DNA from: Nansenia antarctica
Taxonomy: Eukaryota > Chordata > Actinopteri > Argentiniformes > Microstomatidae
Direction: 5' to 3'
DNA length: 64,000 nt
Assembly (NCBI GenBank): GCA_963989245.1
Contig: OZ022348.1
Span: 33,031,895-33,095,894, forward strand
Below the pieces are notes generated by a model. It was not told the origin of the DNA, did not search any database, and saw only the letters and a list, made by a program, of their open reading frames with translations. Position numbers and translations under genes: made by a program. Of this stretch, positions 10,671 through 22,600 are shown piece after piece (the stretch's first letter is position 1; every line of letters begins with the position of its first letter).

Positions 10671-13600
10671 ATGGCTGCTGTGTTCAGGGGGTCTCGGACA
10701 CTAGTGGGAAGAAGGTGCTTTAAGCATGTCGACCTTGCTCTGGGTAAGGAGGTTTAAACTCTCACGTAGCTGCCTGGTTGTCTTGCTGTCGTTTTACTCC
10801 GGGTTGCTTTGACCATTTCCCGTCATAAAATGAACGGCAGTTGCTTGCAAATGATTGATGAGAAGTTGATTAGCTGGCTAGCTGGATTAGCTCGACGTCG
10901 TTTGATGGAAGTGCTAGCTTGCTTAGCGACAGTCATGCCATGGCATTGCTCTCGTTGAGCGTCTAATTTGGGGGTTTTTCGGGTTAAAACCATCTACTAT
11001 ACACATGTGCAGCTACCTACCTACCTGATCTAACGAGTCCAGGGCGAACGTGACACTCAATGACGTATGATGTATGACGTATCTATGATGTATGAGCCAG
11101 GTGTCCAAGTCTCTGACACGGAGGGTCCAATCGAAATCTATTTCAGCATTATTTCCAATATCCTCACGTTGCCTTAACCTTTCTGCTGTTTCATATCTCA
11201 TGCCACAACACTCACACAACCACATCAACTGCACTGTTGGCATCTTCTATGCCTAGTGTTGCACTGCCCTGTCTGGAATGCCCTAACCCAACTGTGCGAA
11301 AAGCACCTAGCCACCTTTATTTTAATAGCAAGATCACCACAAAGCAATGGGTGGTTTGTGCACCAGTCAGTGTGTTGTATGGTGATAGAAGTAGTCTGGG
11401 CACACTCCTCCTGCCAGGAGTGGTGGGTGAACGTGGGGTTTCTCCTGGTTACAGTGAAGATGGGTGGGGAAAGGCACGTGAGACACCTGACTGCCCCCAC
11501 CCCCCTCTCACCAGGGTATTTATAATGTGCCCTTTAGCCGATACAGCTCTACTTTCATATAGTATGTTTTCATACAGAGCAAAACATTGTTTTTTAAGTA
11601 TGAATACTATAGTTATGTATCGTTAGGCATTTTCTCTACCTCTGATTTGTGCAGTTGGTTCCATGCTATACGGGTTTGGGTATGCACACATGTCATGTGT
11701 GTGATCTGTTGCTGGCAGAGAGTCACCTTGCAATAGAACAATTAGGCTAGGCTAGTGTGCAAGCCTTTTAATGTCTGTATGCAGGTGGTCACCATCTCAT
11801 GTATCTGTCCTGTCCTTGGTTGCCTTGGTTGGTCCTATTGTGTTTTAGTTTTATGTTCAATTCCCATTGCTTTTAGACTATTGTGCCACAAACTATCAAG
11901 TCTGCTTACCACATTAGTCAATGTGTGCACTTCTTAAGTAAACATTGATAGTGTAGTTACTTTTGGATTACATTGAAACAGAAGGGCATGGAGTCATGCT
12001 GCATGATGTTTGATTGCACAAGGGAACCATTTTTGTATTATTACAACTTTGACCCAACATATCTCAAATGTATCATATTGTCATGTTAACACATCCTAAT
12101 GTTACATTTTTTCGTTGGCGTTTCAAAATAGATCATCTCATATTCTGTTCTCAGAGCTCTCACAGCATGGCTTAGGCCTAATATTTGAGAGAATGCGAAT
12201 CGTTTTTGGGATAGAGACAATCTCAGTAGTCACTTTGATTTGCTTTCAATCAGTAACATGAATAATCCAGTTGTTCCTCCGTCTTCCAGTCTCCACCAGG
12301 TCCATGGCCTTGAAGACTCAGGTGGGGTTCATTGGACTGGGTAACATGGGAAACCCAATGGCCAAGAACCTGTTGAAGCATGGATACCCAGTCATTGCCA
12401 CGGACGTGTTCCCTGAGTCTTGCAAAGAACTCCAAGAGATGGGTGCTCTGGTGGGACACAAAAAACGAAACAAAAAAAAATCTGTTTTCATAACTCTATG
12501 TTTTCATAACTCACAAATGTGTTTCTTCTTCTCTGTGATGTTCAGATTCTGGACAGCCCTGCAGAGGTAGCAGACAAGGCAGACCGCATCGTCACCATGC
12601 TGCCCTCCAGTCCCAATGTCATTGATGTCTACACCGGACCCAACGGGATCCTCAAGTAAACAACCCATCCTCTGTCACTCACTCTCTCACTCTCAACCCA
12701 GCCTCTGTCCCTCACTCTCTCCATGTCACTGTCCTGTGTTGTCTAAGACTAGGCTATGGGGGTGGTGTGTTGTCCAAGACTAGGCTATGGGGGGGGGGGG
12801 GGGGGGTATTGAGGTGGTGTGTTGTCCATGACTAGGGGGGGGGTTCTGTCTAAAACTAGGCTATGGGGATGGTGTGTTGTCTAAGACTAGGCTATGGAGG
12901 TGGTATGTTGTCTAAAACTAGGCTATGGAGGTGGTGTTTGAACTGTTTTACTTTCTACAGGAAGGTGAAGAAAGGCTCTTTGCTCATTGACTCCAGCACC
13001 ATCGACCCGTCCGTTTCCAAAGAGATGGCTGCTGCCGCCGAGAAGCTGGGAGCCGTGTTTATGGATGCACCTGTATCAGGAGGTAAAGACAGCAGTGTGT
13101 ATGGATGCAGCTCAGTGTTTCCTCCAGGAATTTTTACATTAGTGGCGGAGAGCCCTGTCCGCACGCTGTGCATCTAACGAGCTCAGGGCGACCGTGACAC
13201 TCAATGATGTATGAGCGAGGTGTCCAAGTCTCTGAAACGGAGGGTCCAATCTCCATCTATTTCAGCATTATTTCCAATATCCTCATGTTGCCTTAACCTT
13301 TCTGCTGTTTCATATCTCATGCCACAACACTCACAACCACATCAACTGCACACTGTTGGCGTCTTATATGCCAACACGCGATTTTTTTTTCCGCGTGCAC
13401 GCGCGCTCAAAACAACGACCTAATTTCAACCAAAACTAGAGGGAGGATGGCAAAAAAATAAAATAAAAGAATATACAGAATATAAACTTGTGATACCGGT
13501 TTCCATCCATCAGCTCTGAAGGTTTACGTTACTCACGGATCCAATGTCCTTCCAAACGAGCAGTCTTGGCTCCGTCTCAAACACAACAGGAAAAGTATGT

Positions 13601-16600
13601 CCAACTTGGCGAAAGTTTCCGAGTATTTCCAACTTGCGCGAGTTCTTCAACTTGCGACAGTTTTTCAACTAGATGTGATGGCTATCATGTCTATCATGTC
13701 TATCATGTCTGTCAAAATTATCAAATGAGCCATCGTCCTGGCATGATTGGGTGTTGGTTTCAACGCACCTGTTGTTTGTCCTTCCTCCGTTTGCAACAAG
13801 AAACTCTGGACCTTTTCATGAATTAAAGTGGTCTTAAAATCCAAAGTCCAAATAAAAGTAACAAACGAAAGTAATATATGTTGGTGTACATACCACAGCG
13901 CACAGTAGCTGCTGCTTGTTCTCCCGCTGTAGTTGTAGCTGGTGGTGGTGGTACCCCGCCATAAACGTTGTTAGCTGATCCACCACCTAGCTCCTTTGCT
14001 CCTGCCAGCCATGCAGTTTCGGATCGCTCATAGCCACTGCTAGCTTCAGCAATGTTTGAAGTGTCAGGGACATCTTTTTTCTTGAAAAATCCATCCATCT
14101 GTCGCTGTTTTCGTTTAATTTAACGTGGTATCTTATTTGTGCACCTAGCTAGCTAGATCAGCTTTTTGTATCTTTTAGATGGTTCACATTTAGACCAATC
14201 TAAATCTCTTTAGACCAAGCCCTTGTGTCACGTAGGGCTGCAACGATTAGTCGATTAGTCACGACTAATCGATTACGAAAATTCGTCGACGTGAAATGTT
14301 GTTGTCGACTAATCATTTTTTTTTTTTTTTTTTTGGGGGGAACGGGAGCCATGCAAGAATCAGCTGGGTAAGTTTTAGCTAACGTTGTTAGCCAACTGGC
14401 TAACGTTATATTGTTAGGGTCGTAATGTTTATGTTAGCTTTACTGTTACATGTTGGAAAACAACGTCTCATGGACAGGGCTGTACATGCTATGAGCGTTT
14501 GTGCTATTAATTTATTTGCCCTGTGGCACGCATGTGACAGACAGAGGCGCTTGTATGTAACGTTACGTAGCAGGGGTTTTCCATGTTGAAGCCAGGAGAA
14601 CGCGAGATGAAATGAAGTGAGGGGTGGTCGCTATTAAAATACCAGGTAGTCATGGTGGATGATCATGAATGATGCTTGATAAGTGAATGCTATTTCAATT
14701 ATGTTGAGTCCACCAGCGAGCTGTCTGTAAGATAAACAGCGCCAAGCGTAGCCTACTAACGTGAGCTGTCTGTAGTCTAGCCAGCAATGCTAGCTAGCCA
14801 ATCAACTAGCTCTGTGAGCAGCTGTAGCTTGGCGTAACGTTAGGTTAGATAGCTAGTTAAGCCGGATTTATGCTTCTGCGTCGCCATTTACGCGCAGCGA
14901 AAAGCCACACGACTAATCGAAAAAATAATCGACAGATTAGTCGACTACCAAAATAATCGTTAGTTGCAGCCCTAGTGTCACGTCGTCAACTGAATGTTTA
15001 ATGTCATTAATCTGATTTTGGATCAGCGGTTAGAGAGAGATGGGCGTGGATTTAGGTGCACTTTTAGTCAACATCCATTATAGCGCTGATCTAGGATCAG
15101 ATATATTTTAATCAGCTAAAATGTTCAGAGGTGGATTTTTTTTTTTTTTTTGTGGACTGAATCAATTAGTGGCGGAGGAAATTCATTCGTGGCGGCCCGC
15201 CACCAATAAATGCATATAGAGGAAACACTGCAGCTGTATCAGGAGGTAAAGACAGCAGTGTGTATGGATGCAGCTGTATCAGGAGGTAAAGACAGCAGTG
15301 TGTATGGATGCAGCTGTATCAGGAGGTAAAGACAGCAGTGTGTATGGATGCAGCTGTATCAGGAGGTAAAGACAGCAGTGTGTATGGATGCAGCTGTATC
15401 AGGAGGTAAAGACAGCAGTGTGTATGGATGCAGCTGTATCAGGAGGTAAAGGGCTGTGATCTGATGACCAACCACTCCGATCTGTCATTGGTCATGTTTT
15501 GGACCTTTTTTGTTTTTTTTTTGTTTGTTTTTTCCCCAAAAGAGCTTATGAGTGCATTTTCTAATATGGATCATTTCAAATCAATCGGAGCATTTGGAAT
15601 TTGATCCGAAACACATTCTCAGATCCCAGCAGCCACCCCCCTGAAAACATTTGTTGTCGAAAGGGAACTTCTTGTCCCAGTGACAAACTGGTTGTTTCAT
15701 AGTGTAGCGGACAATACTAAGCAGTAGGGCTGCAACTAACGATTATTTTGGTAGTCGACTAATCTGTCGATCATTTTTCCGATTAGTCGCGATTAGTCGT
15801 GTGGCCACGGCAGTGGCCGCGGGCTCCAGTGCATGTTGTACCTCACCTTCTCAAGTCTGCACACCTGTGAATGTCACCCTGTTGTCCAGTCTCTCTGGCT
15901 TAACATACGTTCCCATTGCAAATTCAAATAATGACTCATGAAATATTTGAATTTGGACCTTCCAAAACATTTAATACATACAATAATCAATCTTTGTTTC
16001 AATGAAACAAAATAAATAATAAACGGATTTATGCTTCTGCGTCACACAGACGACGCGCACCTTCCCCAGAATCTCAAAAAGGGGCTAGTGCTACGCAGAA
16101 CAACGCAGACCGCACTGCACGTGATTGGTCCGCTTGGTAGCACGTGACTCTGACATGTTTCTGACTGCCTCGTCGGCCTGAATGCGCAAGCGATGATAGA
16201 AATGTTGTTTACGTTTTCTGTAATGAGCAGGTTTGAAAAATTAAGATAACCGTCGCATTATCTTAGTTTAATATAATTTCATGTTTCATGTTAATGTTAC
16301 CTTTTTTTATAACAAGCTTTAAAAAATAAAAAAAAAACGTTTATTTTTTATTTAAATTAAAAATACGATTAGTCGACACTAAAATTCCACGTCGACGAGT
16401 TTTTATGATCGACGTCGTCGATTATGTCGACTAATCGTTGCAGCCCTACTAAGCAGCATGATGTACATAATTCACCTGTGTGTTCGGTTATGGGGAATTG
16501 TGTGCGGGCACTTTAATGCCGGTCACTGGGGTGTGACGTATGAGGATTATAGGTAGCATATAAGGAAGTGTTGTATGTTGCTATGGGCGCTATGTCAACG

Positions 16601-19600
16601 GTTAAATAAATACAGACGCGGTCGGCTTTATACTGGCACCAAGCCTCTGTTACGTTTGTATGCTCCAATTTCTACAGTGGTGACCCTGACGTTGCTTTGG
16701 GACGCTTTCCAAGGATTATATTGTTTTTGTTTTTTCAACTATGGATAACGCACCGGCTACAACGAACGCTGTCGCGGTGAAGTTGCCTGAGTTCTGGGAA
16801 AAACAGCCGACAGTATAGTTTGCTCAGACGGAGGCACAGTTCGTGCTTAAAGGAATTACCGTGGATGCTACGAAATTCTACTATGTCGTCTCTGCTCTCG
16901 GGAGCTCTACAGCAGCCAGGGTTGTGAGTATTCTTGAGCAGCCTCCTGAGCACAACAAAATTGGAGTATTGAAAAGCGTACTTACTAGAGACTTTTTGTT
17001 TAACTGAATCTGAACGTGCCCGTCAGCTGCTCTCTCTGCACGGCCTCGGCGAGGCTAAACCCTCAGAGTTGATGGATTATATGTTAGCTCTCCTAGGGGA
17101 TCATAAGCCATGTTTTCTTTTTAATGAACTATTCCTGCAACAGCTACCATTACAGGTTCGGGCTGCATTAGCTAACTCAATTATTAAAGATAGCCGTGCT
17201 TTGGCTAGAGAGGCAGATAAGTTTTTTTCTGTTGGTGTGCAACAGTGCAGCATGGCCATTCGAGGTTCAGACAGTGTTAACCCATCGTGGCCTGGAGATA
17301 CAGTGGAGGTTCCCGCTGTGGGCCGGCGGCAACAAGCCACAGGCCTGTGTTACTACCACGCACAATATGGCTCCAAAGCTAGGAGGTGCCGCCCCCCGTG
17401 CAACTTTGATACGTCGGGAAACACCAGGGCCGGCGCTCAGTAGCTGCCATGAGTGTCGACCGTTCAGCTAGCTTGTTGTTCATTACGGACACAGTTTCGG
17501 GAAGGCGGTTCCTCTGTGACACAGGGGCTCACCTGAGCGTCCTGCCTGCATCACGGATAGAGATCCAGAGCAACAAACATGGCCCCATTCTGGAAGCTGC
17601 CAACGGCAGCCCCATCCGCACTTTTGGGATGAGGAAAATACCACTGTGCTTCGGAGGACAGCGTAAACTGGGAGTTTATTACGGCTACGGTGTCTACTCC
17701 ACTTCTTGGCGCCGACTTCCTCTGCGCTAACGGCCTTTTGGTGGACGTCAAGAACCGACGACTCATCAACGCAGAGACTTTTAGTTCCCTCGCATGTGCA
17801 CTCAGTGGTGCGGGCACGACAAGACTGTCTAGTGCTCTTTCTTCTGCTGATGTGTTTTCCCGCCTCTTGGCTGAGTTCCAGAGTCTTACGGAGTCCACTT
17901 TCTCGTCAGCCGCCACTAAGCATGCGGTTGAGCATTACATCGCCACTACTGGACCACCGGTCTATGCTCGTGCCCGACGCCTGGATCCAGCTAAGCTCGA
18001 CGTTGCTAAGGCGGGGTTTGACACCATGGAGCGCCTTGGCATTATTCGCTGGTCAAACAGCCCCTGGGCTTCTCCACTGCACATCGTCCCGAAACCTGGT
18101 GGTGGGTGTGGCGATTACCGCCGCCTCAATGACATTACCCCTGACCGTTACCCAATCCCACACATTCAGGAATTTTCTGCCCGGCTGGCGGGGAGGTTGG
18201 TGTTCTCTAAGGTGGACCTAGTTCGTGGCTATCACCAGGTGCCTGTCCATTCACAGGACGTCCCGAAAACATCAGTGATCACCCTATTCGGCCTTTTTGA
18301 GTTCCTCCGTATGCCGTTTGGTCTTTAAAACGCGGCACAGGCTTTTCAGCGGCTGATGGACACCATGCTTAGGGACCTGCCATTCCTGTTCGTTTATCTG
18401 GATGACATTCTTATCGCCAGTGCTTCCATGGCAAAGCATGTGTCTCATTTAAGAACTCTCTTTGAAAGGCTTAACCAGCATGGCCTGATCATCAATCCAG
18501 CCAAATGCCAGTTCGGGCTGACTTCAATCGATTTCCTTGGACATCGCATTACTAGGGACGGGGCAGTGCCCCTGGCCTCAAAGGTAGACGCTATCATGGA
18601 TTTTCCATGCCCACTCACGATCAAGGCCCTGCAGGAGTTTTTAGGCATGGTGAACTTTTACCTCCGCTTTGTTCCACGAGCAGCCTGGTTTATGCGGCCC
18701 TTGTATGAGGCTTTTAAAGGCAAGACCGCCAAGCACATCATCGGCTGGTCTGTGGAGATGGACGATGCTTTCACTGGCACTAAGAGAGCTTTGGCTAGGT
18801 CAACTATGCTGGCACATCCCTCGCCGAATGCACCGATTGCCATAACCACGGATGCTTCTGACTATGCAGTCGGGGCGGTGCATGAGCAGTGGGTGAAGGG
18901 AGCTTGGCAGCCACTCGCTTTTTTCAGCCGGCAGCTCCGCCCTAACGAACGTAAATACAGCACCTTCGATCGGGAGCTCCTGGGCCTCTACCTCGCCGTT
19001 CGGCACTTCCGTTTTCTGTTGGAAGCCGGCCATTCACAGCTTTCGTGGACCACAAGCCATTGATGTTTGCAATGGCGAAGGTTTCAGAGCCGTGGTCTGC
19101 CTGTCAGCAGCGCCAGCTGTCCTTCATCTCTGAGTTCACCACCGACATTCAACATGTTGCAGGGAAGGACAACCGGGTTGCTGACTGCCTCTCCCGGGCA
19201 GTCGCAGGTGCAGTTCACCTCGGCATCGGCTACGCCCGCATGGCAGGTGATCAGGCCTCTGACCAAGATCCTCAGGCCCTCAGGACGGCTGTCACAGGGC
19301 TTAAGTTGGAGGACGTGGTCTTTGACGACACCGGGACCACGCTCCTGTGTGACATATCCACTGGGCAGCCACGGCCCGTCGTGCCCCTTGGGTGGAGACG
19401 ACAGGTTTCTGACGCTATTCATGGCCTGTCCCACCCAAAAACTGGTGGCAGCTAAGTTTGTCTGGCACGGGCTTAGAAAGGACATTCAGAAGTGGGCAGA
19501 TGCCTGTGTCATGTGTCAGCGCTCTAAGGTGCATCGACATATGAAGGCCCCTCTGGCACATTTTTCAGTGCCGGAGAGGAGATTTGATCATGTCAATGTG

Positions 19601-22600
19601 GACCTGGTTGGGCCTTTGCCACCTTCTCATGGGTTCACCTATCTCCTCACAATGGTCGACAGAACCACACGGTGGCCGGAGGCCGTTCCACTATCATCTA
19701 CCACGACTGCTGAGGTGGCTCGTGCGTTCATTGGCACTTCGGTCGCCCGGTTCGGTGCTCCATCGGACGTCTCCACTGACCGGGGGCCACAGTTCACCTC
19801 TGAGCTCTGGAGTGCGGTTGCCGGAGGCCTGGGGATGAAGCTACACCGCACCACCGCATATCACCCACAGGCCAACGGGTTGTGTGAGCAGTTTCATCGT
19901 TCTATGAAAGCTGCACTTCGGGCCAGCCTCAAAGTGGTTGGGTTGACAGGCTCCCGTGGGTCATGTTGGGCCTTAGGACCGCCCCTAAAGAAGACCTCCA
20001 GTCACCATCCGCCGAGCTGGTCTATGGACAGCCACTATGGGTTCCTGGGGATTTCCTCCCTAACGCCACGACCCCTTGGTCGGCGCTCAAACAGCGGGCC
20101 GTGCTGCTGGATAACGCCACGGTTTTCGCACCTGTACCCACCTCACAGCATGGGCTACCCCAGTCGTATATGCCACCCAGCCTGCGGAGGGAGGAGTATG
20201 TGTTCATCTGCCATGACGCCCACCGAGGACCATTTCAACCGCCCTATGGCGGTCCGTTTCGTGTTCTGGAGGCTGGAGACAAGGCTTTCCTGGTGGACAT
20301 CGGGGGTAAGCCTGATTACATTTCAGTGCACCGACTTAAACCAGCTCACTTGGATCTGGACCAGCCCGTGGGGTTGGCTCGGCCCCCGAGGCGGGGCCAC
20401 CCTCCAGCTATGCCGCCACAAAGCCTCTAAAAAACCACCTGCTGTCCCTCATAAGCAGGCCACTGTTGAACTTTCAGTCCCCGCTCCGGTTTTACAGAGC
20501 CGTTTTGGACGGGTGATCCGGGCCCCGCAATGGTGACTGTTCTCAATTATGGTGAATTCTGGGGGGAGGTCTGTAGCGGACAATACTAAGCAGTATGATG
20601 TACATAATTCACCTGTGTGTTCGGTTATGGGGAATTGTGTGTGGGCACTTTAATGCCGGTCACTGGGGGGTGGGGTTATAGGTGGGGTTATAGGTAGCAT
20701 TATAGGTAGCAAATAAGGAAGTGTTATATGTTGCTATGGGCGCTATGTCAACAGTTAAATAAATGCCGACACGGTCGGCTTTACACTGGCACCAAGTCTC
20801 AGTTTCGTTTGTACGCTCCAATTCCTACAATAGCAGACTATGTCCAGTCATGGTCTGTTACCATCATATGTCCAGTCTGTTACTATCATATGTCCAGTCT
20901 GTTACCGTCATATGTCCAGTCTGTTACCATCATATGTCCAGTCTGTTACCATCATATGTCCAGTCTGTTACCATTAGAGATGCTCCGATCTGATCGGCGC
21001 CGATCGATATCGGCCGATATGCCCTTGATCGGTTTTGATCGGAGTTCTCAAAACAGCCGATCAAACACGGCCGATCAGTTTACATAGAGAAATGGCGTCG
21101 CCAGTCTGGCAATATTACACAGTGTCGGAAAGAGACAACAAATATGCAGTTTGTAATGTCTGCTCAAAAGAAATACCTCGCGGAGGAACGCACGCAAGGT
21201 CTTTCAATACCACGAATATCATACGGCATTTGAAGGCTTGTCACACCAAGGAATTTAACGAGTTTGATAAATTGGCGAGCGCTAAGGCCAGAGAGAAAGA
21301 GTCGTCGAAAGAACGTTCGACGCCACTCACTCAGTTAACTGTTACAGAGACATTGAAACAACAGCAACCATACGGCAACGACAACAAGAAACGAAAGGAA
21401 ATAAATGCGAAAGTAATGGAATTCATATGCCTTGATCTGCAGCCCCTGTCTGTTGTGGAAGACGCCGGGTTCAAACGCCTTGTTTCCTGCCTGGATCCAC
21501 GCTATACGCTGCCGGGGCGAAAATATTTCAAATGCCGTATGATATTCGTGGTATTGAAAGTCCTTGCGTGCTGCTTAATCAGAAGTAAGGTTTGAGTCTG
21601 AAATCTCCTTAGAAATCTCCTTAGGTGCAATGTTTTTTGTTCCTCAGGAAAGCTACAGTATAAGCTCCAAGTTCTCTAAGAGCCCCTAGTTCCTCTCATT
21701 CGAGTGGAATGTTGCACATTTGATGTGACAGTGTACATTTTATTTATTATGATTTTTATTTTCACATTTTATTTGTTTTTCCTGAAGTAAGCTACAGGTG
21801 GTTGTGAATTCAATAAAACAGATGGTTGTCAATTCATGATACTTTCTCATCTCCTAATTTCATTTGAATACTTAATATACAATGTCAATGGTGTTAAGAA
21901 TAATTAAAAACATAAATAATGCTACACAATAAATAGAATGCTTCAATTGCCATTTTCGACACTGTGATCGGTGATCGGTGATATCGGATCGGCAGATCAC
22001 TGATTCCAGTGATCGGTGATCAGTGATCGGCACCAAAAACCCTGATCGGAGCATCTCTAGTTACCATCATATGTCCAGTCATGGTCTGTTACCATCATAT
22101 GTCCAGTCTGTTACCATCATATGTCCAGTCATGGTCTGTTACCATCATATGTCCAGTCATGGTCTGTTACCATCATATGTCCAGTCATGGTCTGTTAGAT
22201 GAAAGCACAGGTGGGTATACCTGCTGGGCATTGCTGCCTGTCGCACCTCCGACGGTGCCAGTGGGCTGACTGCAGGGTCGTCAGCCGGGAGCCACCCTTC
22301 ACTGATGTTTCGCTCCTTTAATCCCGGAACATCTCAAGGTGGTGGAGCAGTGACAGGGACGTCTCCCTGCCACTCCCTGCAGCCAGCCCTAGGATCCTCC
22401 TTTCCCCCACGCCTTGTCCTTTCTTCTGAGCCAGAGCCAGAAGCTCCCTTGTTCAGCCTCCTCCGCCAGGTCTTTGAGCGCCTTTCTCAGCTTGGATCCT
22501 GTGATCCCCAGCGACCTCAGGAGCCGCTGTGTAGATGTTCCTGTATAGCCTCTGCACCCAACTTCCACAGGATAGGTGACTGCCCTCCACCCTGCTTGCG

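Larger units (their letters stand above)
15703..20829 (+). mobile_element. Ty3/gypsy LTR retrotransposon, full-length but decayed
   Basis: Two LTRs (15703-16676, interrupted; 20572-20829) begin TGTAGCGGACAATACTAAG and end CTACA. The element is flanked by the 4-bp repeat ATAG (15699-15702 and 20830-20833). A purine tract (GGGGGGAGGTC) precedes the 3' LTR. The internal region carries gag-like, protease, reverse transcriptase, RNase H and integrase sequences in Ty3 order, in the same orientation as hibadh. Stops and frameshifts break gag and pol, so it is not autonomous. Confidence 0.95.

Noticed and set aside
21092..21595. A domesticated ZBED host gene
   Set aside because: Perfect TIRs and TSD around it, and a missing catalytic part, show a simple transposon deletion derivative.
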